A program made the position numbers and the translations under genes. 28,261 nt of DNA from CAVSWN01 sp046728115 (GTDB lineage: Bacteria > Acidobacteriota > Vicinamibacteria > Vicinamibacterales > CAVVIG01), in the NCBI GenBank assembly GCA_046728115.1, contig JBKPDW010000617.1, positions 1 to 28,261 on the forward strand, read 5' to 3'. The stretch's first letter is position 1; every line of letters begins with the position of its first letter. The notes under the pieces were generated by a model, which saw nothing but the letters and a program-made list of their open reading frames with translations, searched no databases and was not told the DNA's origin. This document shows, one piece after another, positions 1 through 8,178 of this stretch.

Positions 1-1744
1 GCTCGGTGATGTGGCCAGGACGATTCCAATCCCATTTTCTGAACTGGTACTTTTCCGAATCGGCGTACTCTTCGCTGCCGGGCGCCAGCGCCCGCGCTTC
101 GCACAATTCAAAGCCGCTGTAGATACCGTAGTTCGCGCCAAGTGTGGCCGCGAGGAGCGCGCGCGCCTGAAAGGCCGGGCGTCCGCCGTGCTGCAGGTAC
201 GCGTGCAGAATGTCCGGCGTATTCGCGAACAAGTTGGGCCGGAGGTATTCTGCGGCTTCGTGCGTGGTCAGCTCCGTGAAGTATTCGGTAATCTCCCTCT
301 TGGTGTTGCGCCACGTGAAATACGTGTAGGACTGAGTGAACCCGACCTTTGCCAGGTATCGCTGGACCGCCGGCCGGGTAAACGCCTCTGACAGGAAGAT
401 CACGTGCGGATCGACGGCGTGCACCCGATCGATGAGCCATTCCCAGAACGCGAACGTCTTGGTGTGCGGATTGTCCACTCGGAAAATCTGGACGCCGCGA
501 ACGATCCAGAACCGCATGACGTCGAGCAGCGTGTCCCAGAGTGTGCGCCACTCTTCGCACGCGAAATCGAGGGGGTACACGTCGGGATACCGCTTCGGGG
601 GATTCTCCGCGCACTTGATCGTGCCGTCCGGGCGGTGACGGAACCATTCGGGATGTTCGCGGACCCACGGATGTTCGGGCGAGCACTGCCACGTCACGTC
701 CAGCGCAATCTCGAGACCGAGCCGTGTCGCTTCGGCCAGGAACCGATCGAAATCATCGAGCGTGCCCAGACCAGGTTCCACGGCCGTATGGCCGCCCTCG
801 GCAGATCCGATCGCCCACGGGCTTCCGGGATCATCAGCCGCTGCCACCGGCGCGTTGTTGCGTCCGCGGCGCGCCGTCCTGCCGATCGGGTGAATCGGCG
901 GCAGGTAGACAACGTCGAATCCAAGGTCGGCGATGCGTGGCAGGAGCGCGGCAGCTTCGGCGAACGTGCCGCTGCGGGTCGGATCCGGTCCGGCCGAACG
1001 CGGGAACATTTCGTACCACGCACCCACGCGCGCGCGTTCGCGATCGACCCGCACCAATCGGGTGCCCGACGTCGTGGCGTCGGAGCGATCGACGTACACC
1101 GCCATCTTCTCGGCGAGGGCGCTGCTCATCGCCGCCGCAACGCCCTCGCCCGGATGCAGCGTGTCGCACAGCGCGTCGGCTCGTTCGAGCAGCCAGATCG
1201 AATCGTCACGGCCGCTGCCGATCTGCCCGGCGCGAGCCGCCGCCTCGCGCACCAGCACCGAACCCTCGAGCAGTTCCAGCGACACGTCCTGCCCTGCCGC
1301 GGCCTTCGCGTGCAGGTCGTGCCGCCACGTCAGGAATCGATCCACCCAGGCAACGATCGAGTACTCGTGCCAGCCGACATGGGTGACCTCGAACCGGGCG
1401 CTCCAATGGTCCGTGCCCGGGGCCACGAGCGCCATCGGCGTTTCGCGCCATGGCGAGGAAGCGACCGCAGAACTCGCAGAGTCCGCTGACAAACCAGGCT
1501 CTGCGTTGCTGGCGTTCTCCGCGGTGGCCCTTGTTCGATCCCGCAAGACCGCGACAACCACGTCGTGACCATCCGCGAAGACGTCGGCGGTCACTTCCAC
1601 CGTTTCGCCGACGGTCCGCTTGATCGGAAAGCGTCCTCCGTCGATCTCAGGAAGGATGTGCTCGACGATCACACGTCTCGCGAGCGTCTCCGGCAGTCGC
1701 CGGTCGCCAGTCTCCCGTCGTACGTCGGGCTGGACCGACTGCAC
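1..1744 (-). CDS. glgE: GlgE, alpha-1,4-glucan:maltose-1-phosphate maltosyltransferase (3' end beyond window)
   Basis: GH13_3 enzyme that extends alpha-1,4-glucans with maltose units from maltose-1-phosphate, in the cytoplasm. About 581 residues are present; the family is usually about 660-700, so the C-terminal end lies off the left edge. An N-terminal beta-sandwich region (about 25-160) precedes the catalytic barrel. Seen: YLPPIHPIGRT (280-290), the nucleophile in FRVDNPHTKTF (D424), the acid/base in FLSEAFTRP (E453) and the third carboxylate in FANTPDIL (D511). The frame opens with a GTG at 1744 that directly abuts the glgX TAA. A second GTG at 1672 (before IVEHILPEIDGG) is an alternative start closer to where family homology begins. 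Same strand as glgX with no gap, so almost certainly one operon for alpha-glucan/trehalose metabolism. The partner genes treS and mak are not in the window. Confidence 0.93.
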   Translation of the reverse strand, partial: MQSVQPDVRRETGDRRLPETLARRVIVEHILPEIDGGRFPIKRTVGETVEVTADVFADGHDVVVAVLRDRTRATAENASNAEPGLSADSASSAVASSPWRETPMALVAPGTDHWSARFEVTHVGWHEYSIVAWVDRFLTWRHDLHAKAAAGQDVSLELLEGSVLVREAAARAGQIGSGRDDSIWLLERADALCDTLHPGEGVAAAMSSALAEKMAVYVDRSDATTSGTRLVRVDRERARVGAWYEMFPRSAGPDPTRSGTFAEAAALLPRIADLGFDVVYLPPIHPIGRTARRGRNNAPVAAADDPGSPWAIGSAEGGHTAVEPGLGTLDDFDRFLAEATRLGLEIALDVTWQCSPEHPWVREHPEWFRHRPDGTIKCAENPPKRYPDVYPLDFACEEWRTLWDTLLDVMRFWIVRGVQIFRVDNPHTKTFAFWEWLIDRVHAVDPHVIFLSEAFTRPAVQRYLAKVGFTQSYTYFTWRNTKREITEYFTELTTHEAAEYLRPNLFANTPDILHAYLQHGGRPAFQARALLAATLGANYGIYSGFELCEARALAPGSEEYADSEKYQFRKWDWNRPGHITE

Positions 1745-3946
1745 TTAGCCCCCAACTGTCGCTGGCTGAGGCGTGCTGGCCAGTTGGCGATCGGCGGCGC
1801 GGCGCCGCTCGCGAAGCAGCGATCCCACCTTGAGCACCACGACGGATCGCCCCTGGACCTGATAGCGCTGACCCGGCCTGCAAATGCGATCGGGGGCGTG
1901 CGGATCGAACGTGTCGAGGATGCGCAGCCACTGCTGGTCGGCGCCGAGCGGTGGCAGCACAAACGCCACGCGATCATGATGTCCGTTGAGCAACACCAGC
2001 AGCGTCTCGCCGACGAGCGGCTGTCCGCGCTCATCGACTTCCTCGATGGCTGTACCCGACAGCAGCATGCCGAGACTGCGAACGAACTCCGCATTCCACG
2101 TGTCGTCGGTCATCTCACGGCCGTCGGGCGCGAGCCACGCGACGTCCTTTACGCCGCCCCCGCGAATGCTGCGACCCTGAAAGTACCTGCGGCGCCTCAA
2201 TGCCGGCTGCGACAGCCGCAGATCCACGAGTTTGGCCGTGAACTGCAGAAGCGTGCGCTTGTCGGCATCGAGATTCCAGTCGATCCACGACAGCTCGTTG
2301 TCCTGGCAGTACGCATTGTTGTTGCCCCGCTGCGTACGGCCGATCTCATCGCCGTGGCTGATCATGGGGACGCCCTGCGACAGCATCAGCGTGGTCAGGA
2401 AATTGCGGACCTGACGCTCGCGCAGCGCGCGAATCTCCGGATCGTCGGTCGGCCCCTCCACGCCACAGTTCCAGCTGAGGTTGTTGTTTTCGCCATCCCG
2501 ATTCTCCTCCCGGTTCGCCTCGTTGTGTTTCTCGTTGTAGCTGACCAGGTCGTGCAGCGTGAAGCCATCGTGCGCGGTGATGAAGTTGATGCTCGCGTAC
2601 GGCTGCCGGCCCGAGTGCGCGTACAGGTCGTTGCTGCCCGCCAGCCGCGTGGCCAGATCCGAGACCGATCCCCGATCGCCGCGCCAGAAGCGCCGAATCG
2701 AATCGCGGTACTTGCCATTCCATTCGGTCCACAGCACAGGGAAATTGCCGACCTGATAACCTCCCGCGCCGAGGTCCCACGGCTCCGCAATCAGCTTAAC
2801 CTGCGACAACACTGGATCCTGATGGATGATGTCGAAGAACGCGCCCAGCCGATCGACCTCGTACAGCTCGCGCGCGAGGGCGCTCGCGAGGTCGAATCGA
2901 AATCCATCCACGTGCATCTCGAGCACCCAGTACCGCAGGCTGTCCATGATCAGCTGGAGCACCTGCGGGCTCTGCATGTTCAGCGTATTGCCGCAGCCGG
3001 TGAAATCCATGTAGTAGCGCGGAGCGTCCGCAACCAGCCGATAGTAGGCGGCGTTATCGAGGCCCTTCAGCGACAGCGTGGGCCCCAGATGATTTCCCTC
3101 CGCCGTGTGGTTGTAGACGACGTCGAGAATCACTTCCAGCCCGGCAGCATGGAGGGCGCGCACCATGCGTTTGAATTCGCGAACCGCGCCCGCAGGCGTG
3201 CGCGAGGCCGCGAGCCGCGGTTCTGGGGCGAAATAGCCGTAGCTGTTGTAGCCCCAGTAGTTCGTGAGCCCCTGCTGCTCGAGGTGGCGATCGCGCGCGT
3301 GGTGGTGCACCGGCATCAGCTCCACTGCGGTAATCCCGAGTCGCGTCAGGTGCTCGAGCGCTGGTTCGGTGGTCAATGCTTCGAATGTACCGCGAAGGTG
3401 CTCCGGGATGTCCGGGTGCTGTCGTGAAAATCCGCGGACGTGCATCTCGTAGATCACCGTGTTGTGCCACGGCGTCCGCGGCGGTCGATCGGTTCCCCAC
3501 GTAAAGGCCGGATCCACCACCGTGGCGAGTGGGGCGCACCACGCATTGTCGCGGCTGTCGAACGATAGGTCCTCGTCGGGATGTCCAACCTGATAACCGA
3601 ACATCTCGTCGGCCCACCGCACCGTACGCGCGACCGCCTTCGCGTATGGATCCATGACAACCTTATTGGGGTTGAAGCGGTGGCCCGCGGCCGGATCGTA
3701 TGGGCCGTGTGCGCGGAAACCGTAGAGCTGGTTCGGCCGGGCATCCGGCAGAAACCCGTGCCAGACCATTGCCGTATGCTCGTTCAACGGAATCCGCGCG
3801 CGTTCCCGCGTGGCATCGGGGGCGTCGAAGAGACACAACTCGACCTTCGTTGCGTGCTCAGAGAACACAGCGAAATTGACGCCGACGCCTGTCCAGGTAG
3901 CGCCGAGTGGGTAAGGGTTGCCGGGCCAGACACGCACGAACGGCAC
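1745..3946 (-). CDS. glgX: GlgX, glycogen debranching enzyme (GH13_11 isoamylase type)
   Basis: Cytoplasmic debranching enzyme that cleaves alpha-1,6 branches of glycogen-like glucans. It has 733 residues, normal for GlgX. An N-terminal CBM48-like domain begins at about residue 10 (PLGATWTGVGVNFAVFSEHA). The catalytic GH13 motifs are complete: DVVYNHTAEG (275-284), GFRFDLASA with nucleophile D352, AEPWDLG with acid/base E388, and FITAHDGFTL with D460. The start is a GTG at 3946 with no clear Shine-Dalgarno; the inverted repeat CGGCAC/GTGCCG (3941-3946 and 3955-3960) overlaps it and might be a control site. The stop codon abuts the glgE start, so the two are probably translated together. Long open frames on the opposite strand here are codon-bias shadows. 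Confidence 0.95.
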   Translation of the reverse strand: MPFVRVWPGNPYPLGATWTGVGVNFAVFSEHATKVELCLFDAPDATRERARIPLNEHTAMVWHGFLPDARPNQLYGFRAHGPYDPAAGHRFNPNKVVMDPYAKAVARTVRWADEMFGYQVGHPDEDLSFDSRDNAWCAPLATVVDPAFTWGTDRPPRTPWHNTVIYEMHVRGFSRQHPDIPEHLRGTFEALTTEPALEHLTRLGITAVELMPVHHHARDRHLEQQGLTNYWGYNSYGYFAPEPRLAASRTPAGAVREFKRMVRALHAAGLEVILDVVYNHTAEGNHLGPTLSLKGLDNAAYYRLVADAPRYYMDFTGCGNTLNMQSPQVLQLIMDSLRYWVLEMHVDGFRFDLASALARELYEVDRLGAFFDIIHQDPVLSQVKLIAEPWDLGAGGYQVGNFPVLWTEWNGKYRDSIRRFWRGDRGSVSDLATRLAGSNDLYAHSGRQPYASINFITAHDGFTLHDLVSYNEKHNEANREENRDGENNNLSWNCGVEGPTDDPEIRALRERQVRNFLTTLMLSQGVPMISHGDEIGRTQRGNNNAYCQDNELSWIDWNLDADKRTLLQFTAKLVDLRLSQPALRRRRYFQGRSIRGGGVKDVAWLAPDGREMTDDTWNAEFVRSLGMLLSGTAIEEVDERGQPLVGETLLVLLNGHHDRVAFVLPPLGADQQWLRILDTFDPHAPDRICRPGQRYQVQGRSVVVLKVGSLLRERRRAADRQLASTPQPATVGG

Positions 3947-4000
3947 AGCATCAAGTGCCGTGCCAGATGGGCCTGGCGAGGTGATTGGAGATGAGCGGGC

Positions 4001-4020
4001 TAGGGTTTAGGGATTGAGGA
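4001..4020 (+). repeat. G-rich intergenic repeat, copy A
   Basis: A TAGGG-type repeat lies between glgX and the molybdoenzyme gene. Its AGGGATTGAGGA core matches, in inverted orientation and with one difference, a sequence on the far side of that gene (4781-4811). No gene is seen in this gap (3947-4024). Confidence 0.45.
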
Positions 4021-4024
4021 GAGA

Positions 4025-4738
4025 TCATTCGGTGGCGTATCGGTCGTTGAACCACGGTTCAGCGGAGTTCGAATAGCCCCTCACTTCCCAGAACCCTCTA
4101 TGGTCGCGCGCGAGGAACTCGATCTTGCGGATCCATTTCGTCCCCTTCCACGCGTACAACTTCGGCGTGATCATCCGGCAGGGACCTCCGTGTTCGCGCG
4201 GGAGGGGCTCGCCTTCCCATGTGTGTACGAGCAGAACGTCGTCGTCCAGCGCTCGCGCCAGCGGCAGATTCGTGGTGTATGGGATGAACGTTCCCGGCAT
4301 GAAGTCGTAGCCGGTGCACAGCACGAAACGCGCCTCGTCTTTCGGTACAGCCATTTCGGCGATCGTCCTGAACCGCACGCCGCGCCAACGGTTGTCGTAG
4401 CGGCTCCAGGTCGTGACGCAGTGGAAGTCGCTGGTGTCTTCGACCTCCGGTAGTGCGATGAAGTCGCCCCATGCGAGCGTGAATGGGTGCTCAACGTCTC
4501 CTGCGATTTCGAGTTTCCAATCGTTCAACTCCACATGTGGCTGTTCGCCCAGGTCGAGCACCGGCCAATTTTTGACGACATGCTGGCCGACAGGCAGTTG
4601 CGGCATCCTATGGCGATTGGGCGGCCCGGTGCCCTCTGGTCGTCGGCCGGCGAATCGTACGTTGACGGCGCTCTTATCGGTTGAGATCTGGCGCCGAATG
4701 AAACGGATGCGACGCTCGACGAGATCCTTGTCGTTCAC
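4025..4738 (-). CDS. Sulfite oxidase-like molybdopterin-dependent oxidoreductase
   Basis: A 237-residue member of the oxidoreductase molybdopterin-binding family (COG2041, YuiH-like branch). The Mo-ligating cysteine is C107 in DFHCVTTWSRYDN, followed by WRGVRF. FVLCTGYD, HTWEGEPLPREHGGPCRM and the C-terminal WIRKIEF fit the rest of the fold. There is no Tat or Sec signal and no heme or dimerisation domain, so it is a single-domain and probably cytoplasmic enzyme; its substrate is unknown. The start is a GTG at 4738 because no ATG precedes the conserved core. No ribosome-binding site is seen; a TACAAT lies exactly six bases upstream, so the transcript may be leaderless. The gene sits alone between two inverted copies of a short G-rich repeat. 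Confidence 0.88.
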   Translation of the reverse strand: MNDKDLVERRIRFIRRQISTDKSAVNVRFAGRRPEGTGPPNRHRMPQLPVGQHVVKNWPVLDLGEQPHVELNDWKLEIAGDVEHPFTLAWGDFIALPEVEDTSDFHCVTTWSRYDNRWRGVRFRTIAEMAVPKDEARFVLCTGYDFMPGTFIPYTTNLPLARALDDDVLLVHTWEGEPLPREHGGPCRMITPKLYAWKGTKWIRKIEFLARDHRGFWEVRGYSNSAEPWFNDRYATE

Positions 4739-4744
4739 AAACGG

Positions 4745-4750
4745 ATTGTA
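4745..4750 (-). promoter_or_regulatory. Possible -10 element (TACAAT) of the molybdoenzyme gene
   Basis: On the minus strand TACAAT is followed by six bases and then the GTG start, so a normal +1 would fall on the first base of the start codon. No good -35 is seen 16-18 bases upstream, so this is a weak call. Confidence 0.3.
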
Positions 4751-4780
4751 ACGACTATCCGATCTCCGGCTATTGACCCC

Positions 4781-4811
4781 GGTCCCTATTCCTCAGTCCC
4801 TGATCCCAACC
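4781..4811 (-). repeat. G-rich intergenic repeat, copy B (inverted relative to copy A)
   Basis: Read on the minus strand this gives AGGGACTGAGGA followed by further AGGG-type units, matching copy A at 4001-4020 in opposite orientation. Together the two copies bracket the molybdoenzyme gene. The gap 4751-4834 shows no gene. Confidence 0.4.
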
Positions 4812-4834
4812 TCTTACCATTGACACCCGAAGCG

Positions 4835-5083
4835 TCAACGCTGGTTGATCGCATCGTACGGATCCGACTGTGCGTCGGGCTGTCCGGGCGCCGGATCGCC
4901 GCGACGTCCGGGATGCGTATCACCCGGGCCCACGGGGTAGCGAGGTCCGACCGTTGCCTTGCCGCGGACGATTTCCTTGTAAAAGTAGGGTCCCCACAAT
5001 GCCCCCGCGAGAACGAGGACGATCAGGATGCCCAGGCCAACCTCAGAGTACTCCAGAGCTAGCGTAAGCTCAGCCAACAACAT
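4835..5083 (-). CDS. Small single-pass membrane protein, unknown function
   Basis: An 82-residue protein. The ATG at 5083 is chosen because GGAGGG lies five bases upstream; a longer frame back to 5233 has no ribosome site and reads like non-coding sequence. Residues about 17-36 (GLGILIVLVLAGALWGPYFY) form one membrane helix, followed by KEIVRGK and a proline/glycine-rich hydrophilic tail (PRYPVGPGDTHPGRRGDP). The positive residues after the helix suggest a cytoplasmic tail. I do not recognise a family. The 266 bases upstream (5084-5349, up to the tRNA) hold no gene I can support. Confidence 0.6.
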   Translation of the reverse strand: MLLAELTLALEYSEVGLGILIVLVLAGALWGPYFYKEIVRGKATVGPRYPVGPGDTHPGRRGDPAPGQPDAQSDPYDAINQR

Positions 5084-5349
5084 GCGTCCCTCCGCTCGAT
5101 GTACAAGGCAACGCATATGCCCAGTCAAACTCGGCAATTGAATCAGCTGATCGATGACCGACGGATAAGGGCAGCCGTCTTCTGCGTGGCGGTTCGCAGT
5201 CGATCGTGATGGTGGAACCGCGGCGCCCGTCAAGTGCTACCAGCGTAGTCCACTCCGGGTTAGCCGCTGGCCGTGAGAGGAAGAAAAGCTACGAAAGCTT
5301 CGCGGGCTCTCGTGCACGGGAACACGCCAACGTGCAGAAACGAATTACT

Positions 5350-5425
5350 TGGGGTGGGCGACGGGTATCGAACCCGCGACCTCCTGAGCCACAGTCAGGC
5401 GTTCTGCCACTGAACTACGCCCACC
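5350..5425 (-). tRNA. tRNA-His (anticodon GTG)
   Basis: A complete cloverleaf on the minus strand. The acceptor stem GTGGGCG pairs with CGCCCAC and carries the extra 5' G (5425) opposite C73 that is diagnostic of tRNA-His. The D arm contains GTTCAGTGGCAGAAC. The anticodon stem CCTGA/TCAGG encloses the loop CTGTGGC with anticodon GTG. The T arm is GCGGGTTCGATACCCGT, and the 3' CCA is encoded (5352-5350). It begins 29 bases after the diguanylate cyclase stop codon, so its promoter would lie inside that gene or it may be co-transcribed with it. Confidence 0.97.
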
Positions 5426-5454
5426 ACAGGGGGGAACGCGTCAGTCTAGCACCG

Positions 5455-6450
5455 TTATGTCTTCTGGTCCTCGGCGCCGACCTGCGTGGAGTGGGGACCG
5501 CTGCCAATCTGCGAGTCTGAAATCTCGACGAGCTCACCCTTTCGGATCTTCACACGCGTCAGGTAGATGTGGCTCGCGCGCTGGCCTTTCGCCTCGTACA
5601 TCAATTTGTCCGCGCGCTGAATCAGTTCGGCCGCCAGGCGCCGTGCGATAAAACGGCGCTCAGCGACTCGCCCAAGCCAGAGACAGACGACACCGACGTC
5701 GACCGTGACGGGCTGTGCGGCCAGGCGGTGATCCTCGAGGGTCCAGGGGTAGCGTTCGACCGCTTCGCGGAACCGTTCGGCGATAGCGTGGGCCTGCTGA
5801 TACTCGGCGAGATCGGGCGTGAGGAAACAGAACTCGTCGCCGCCGAACCGCGCGTGAAGATCCTCCGAACGGGGCCCGCGGCGCTCCTGGGCGATCAAGT
5901 CGTCGGATCGGACCTGCTCCCGAAGGATCGTCGCGACGCGAGCGATGATGCGATCTCCGACGGCGTGCCCCAAGGCATCGTTGTACCACTTGAAGCCCGT
6001 CACATCGACCAGGCCAACCGCGCACCAGCGTCCGCGCTGTTCGAGCGCAAGCAGCGATTCCAGACGCTCCGTGAACCGCGCGAAGTTCATCAGGTTCGTT
6101 TTCGGATCGCGGTGGGATTTTTCGGTCAGGTCGGCGACGAGCGCTTCGAAATATCGAGAGATGCTGCTGACGGTGGCGTCGCGTGCCGACAATTCCCGCT
6201 TCACGCCTGCTATCTGTTCGGTGAATCCCGCCGCCACGGCCTGTATCGCGTCGTGCTTGGATTCCCGCCAGAGTTGCTCGTGGCGTGTGAACACGCTGTC
6301 AATGGCAGCCAGCAGAGCCGCTTCGGAACTGGCCGGCAGACGCAATGTGTCGCGAATCCATGCCTGAAGCTCGATCAGCGTCCGTGGCTTGACGTCGTCC
6401 GATGGTGGCACGGCATGCGTCGGCATACCCTCTTCAGGCGCGAAACTCAT
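5455..6450 (-). CDS. GGDEF-domain diguanylate cyclase
   Basis: Makes cyclic-di-GMP from two GTP. 331 residues from the ATG at 6450 (an in-frame GTG at 6462 is the alternative; neither has a strong ribosome site). The N-terminal ~110 residues are helical with no membrane segment or recognised sensor domain. The GGDEF domain follows from about residue 112, with DPKTNLMNFARF, the metal/base-binding DVTGFKWYNDALGHAVGD, and the active-site RFGGDEF (GGDEF at 203-207). RSED at 194-197 lies exactly five residues before GGDEF, the position of the allosteric product-inhibition I-site (RxxD). The enzyme therefore looks active and feedback-controlled. The N-terminus could carry an unrecognised partner-binding region. 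Two interlocked dyads lie 53-90 bases upstream of the start. Confidence 0.93.
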   Translation of the reverse strand: MSFAPEEGMPTHAVPPSDDVKPRTLIELQAWIRDTLRLPASSEAALLAAIDSVFTRHEQLWRESKHDAIQAVAAGFTEQIAGVKRELSARDATVSSISRYFEALVADLTEKSHRDPKTNLMNFARFTERLESLLALEQRGRWCAVGLVDVTGFKWYNDALGHAVGDRIIARVATILREQVRSDDLIAQERRGPRSEDLHARFGGDEFCFLTPDLAEYQQAHAIAERFREAVERYPWTLEDHRLAAQPVTVDVGVVCLWLGRVAERRFIARRLAAELIQRADKLMYEAKGQRASHIYLTRVKIRKGELVEISDSQIGSGPHSTQVGAEDQKT

Positions 6451-6502
6451 CTGTTCGCCCACGGCGGCTGATCTACAAATGCCGTTCCAAGTGGCGCCGC
6501 GC

Positions 6503-6540
6503 GGTATCAGAAAGGTGTCACTTGATACCGATTTGACACC
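6503..6540. promoter_or_regulatory. Two interlocked dyads, probable operator upstream of the diguanylate cyclase
   Basis: GGTATCA (6503-6509) pairs with TGATACC (6523-6529), and GGTGTCA (6514-6520) pairs with TGACACC (6534-6540). Both have 13-base spacers and they are offset by 11 bases, about one helical turn. The A/G difference in the left arms is matched by T/C in the right arms, so each dyad is perfect by itself. The site lies between the thioredoxin gene stop and the cyclase start, both on the minus strand, so the cyclase is the likely target. The rest of the gap 6451-6621 shows no gene. Confidence 0.5.
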
Positions 6541-6621
6541 CTTTCAAATCACCTGGCTCCGGAACCAGTGCAGGAGCCGTACCGAGGATCGAGCGAAGAC
6601 GATTACCAAAAACGATATGGT

Positions 6622-7443
6622 TCAGCGAGCGTCGGCAAGCTGCTGGACGATCTGGCGGGCGAGCGGAAGACTGACTCCGCACGTGGGGTCGTCAACACGG
6701 CAGCGAGCGACCGTGAGATCGCATCCGCACGTGCACGGTTGGGCGTTGAGTTTTTGCAGCGCTTCGGTGCGCTTCGCGGCGCTCATCGTCGACAAGTCGA
6801 TTCCCGGGATGGTGATCGCCTGCGCGCCGTTGTTCAACGTCAGTCCCTGCGTCTGATCGACTTCCTCGATCACGGCGTTGACGGGAAGGCCGGCGAGCGA
6901 ACGCGTCTCCTGCTCGGTCACGGATGCTGTCAGCATCCCGACGTGTTTCTGGACGAGACGGGACTCGCGATCGATGACGAATGATGTCGGCAGGGCGGCG
7001 ATACCTGGGAACAGGCGCTCGATTTCAAGGGAGGACATGACCACCGGATAGTTGATGCCGTGCTCGCCGACGAACCGCTTTACGACCTCTAGGCCCGCTT
7101 CGTCCTGCGAGACGCCGATTATTTGTAGGGTGTCGCGATACTTTTCCTGAAGCGCGATCAGATCTGGAATCTCGGCGCGGCACGGCGGGCACCATGTGGC
7201 CCAGAAATTCACGAGGACCACTTTCCCGCGCAGGGCGCCAAGCGACACATCGCGACCATCGAGATCACGGGCGAGAAACGAGGGTGCGGGCGACGGATTA
7301 CGGAAGAACCGCAGCGTGACTTGCTCCTGCCCGACGGCCGGGTCAGGTCGTGCTGCCATGTGCCGCGAGTATCGAGACGCCGCCCACGTCAGAGAAAGGG
7401 CGCCGAGGGCAATCGCCAGAATGAGCGCTCGCTGTGTCCCCAT
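6622..7443 (-). CDS. TlpA/ResA-like membrane-anchored thioredoxin with Cys-rich C-terminal extension
   Basis: A 273-residue protein. An N-terminal membrane anchor (residues about 5-22, RALILAIALGALSLTWAA) puts the domain outside the cytoplasmic membrane. The AhpC/TSA-type thioredoxin fold begins at APSFLARDLDG (53-63) and continues with VLVNFWATWCPPCRAEIP (active site C85 and C88) and the cis-proline loop ALPTSFVID (150-158). It probably reduces disulfides in exported proteins or in cytochrome c maturation. Residues about 185-273 exceed a normal TlpA. They end in a compact cluster of five cysteines (237, 239, 241, 248, 255) with the pattern CTCGC, six residues, C, six residues, C. The start ATG at 7443 faces a HAD gene across only 39 bases, so both promoters must overlap. 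Confidence 0.88.
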   Translation of the reverse strand: MGTQRALILAIALGALSLTWAASRYSRHMAARPDPAVGQEQVTLRFFRNPSPAPSFLARDLDGRDVSLGALRGKVVLVNFWATWCPPCRAEIPDLIALQEKYRDTLQIIGVSQDEAGLEVVKRFVGEHGINYPVVMSSLEIERLFPGIAALPTSFVIDRESRLVQKHVGMLTASVTEQETRSLAGLPVNAVIEEVDQTQGLTLNNGAQAITIPGIDLSTMSAAKRTEALQKLNAQPCTCGCDLTVARCRVDDPTCGVSLPLARQIVQQLADAR

Positions 7444-7482
7444 CAGGAATCCGATCCGCGTCTACAAGTGTAAGCTGAAGCT

Positions 7483-8178
7483 GTGCGGATTGAAACCGTG
7501 TTCCTGGATGCCGGAGGCGTCCTCATCAATCCGAACTGGACGCGTATCAGCGCGGCGCTCGCGGCACACGGCGTCGACGTGGCCGCTTCTGCTCTCGAGG
7601 CTGCGGAACCGCTGGCGAAGCGTCAACTCGACACCGGCGAGAGGATTCGAGCCACTTCTGATGCCCAACGGGGCTGGACGTACTTCAACCTCGTCCTCGA
7701 GGCGGCCGGTCAGGCAGTCTCCGACGCAACCGATGCCGCTCTGGCCGAGCTCCATGATTACCATCAGGAGTTCAACCTGTGGGAAACCGTCCCCGATGGC
7801 GTCCGACCCGCGCTGGCTGCACTGCGAGCAAGAGGATTCCGATTGGTCGTGCTCTCGAACGCAAACGGCACACTGCATCGCGTGTTCGAACGTCTCGATC
7901 TGGCATCTGCCGTCGACGCGCTTTTCGATTCATGCAACGAGGGAATCGAGAAGCCGGATCCGCGATTCTTCCAGCTCGCACTCGACCGTGTCGGAGCACA
8001 CGCGGCGACGACAGTACATGTCGGGGATCTGTTTCACGTGGACGTGGTCGGCGCGCGTGCAGCGGGTATTGAGCCGGTTCTGTTGGACGTTGCCGACCTC
8101 TATCGGGACGCCGATTGCAGGCGCGTGCGGTCGTTGGCGGGTTTGATGGATGTGCTGCCGGTGAAAGCGGGCGCCTAA
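7483..8178 (+). CDS. HAD-superfamily hydrolase
   Basis: A 231-residue HAD subclass IA phosphatase/dehalogenase-type enzyme. Motif I is FLDAGGVLI, with nucleophile D9 and glycine rather than aspartate two residues later; this occurs in haloacid-dehalogenase-like branches and makes a classical phosphatase role less certain. Motif II is VVLSNANG, motif III has the lysine in GIEKPDPRFF, and motif IV is HVGDLFHVDVVGA. A helical cap lies between motifs I and II. The start is the GTG at 7483, just before the conserved strand; no clear ribosome site is visible. The TAA stop overlaps the stop of the convergent arfB gene. Substrate unknown. Confidence 0.88.
   Translation: MRIETVFLDAGGVLINPNWTRISAALAAHGVDVAASALEAAEPLAKRQLDTGERIRATSDAQRGWTYFNLVLEAAGQAVSDATDAALAELHDYHQEFNLWETVPDGVRPALAALRARGFRLVVLSNANGTLHRVFERLDLASAVDALFDSCNEGIEKPDPRFFQLALDRVGAHAATTVHVGDLFHVDVVGARAAGIEPVLLDVADLYRDADCRRVRSLAGLMDVLPVKAGA

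Noticed and set aside
404..1489. 361-codon open frame on the plus strand
   Set aside because: Antisense to glgE, whose catalytic motifs are read on the minus strand.
1565..3427. 620-codon open frame on the plus strand across glgX
   Set aside because: It is antisense to a gene with all GlgX motifs; its own translation is low-complexity with no domain, as expected from high-GC codon bias.
5084..5349. Possible N-terminal extension of the small membrane protein and other frames in the gap
   Set aside because: Frames lack ribosome sites and look non-coding; no RNA structure recognised.
6474..6490. Sigma-54-like site (TTGGAACG, then TTTGTA) before the diguanylate cyclase
   Set aside because: The essential GC of the -12 element is GT, and the site would start transcription at about the start codon.
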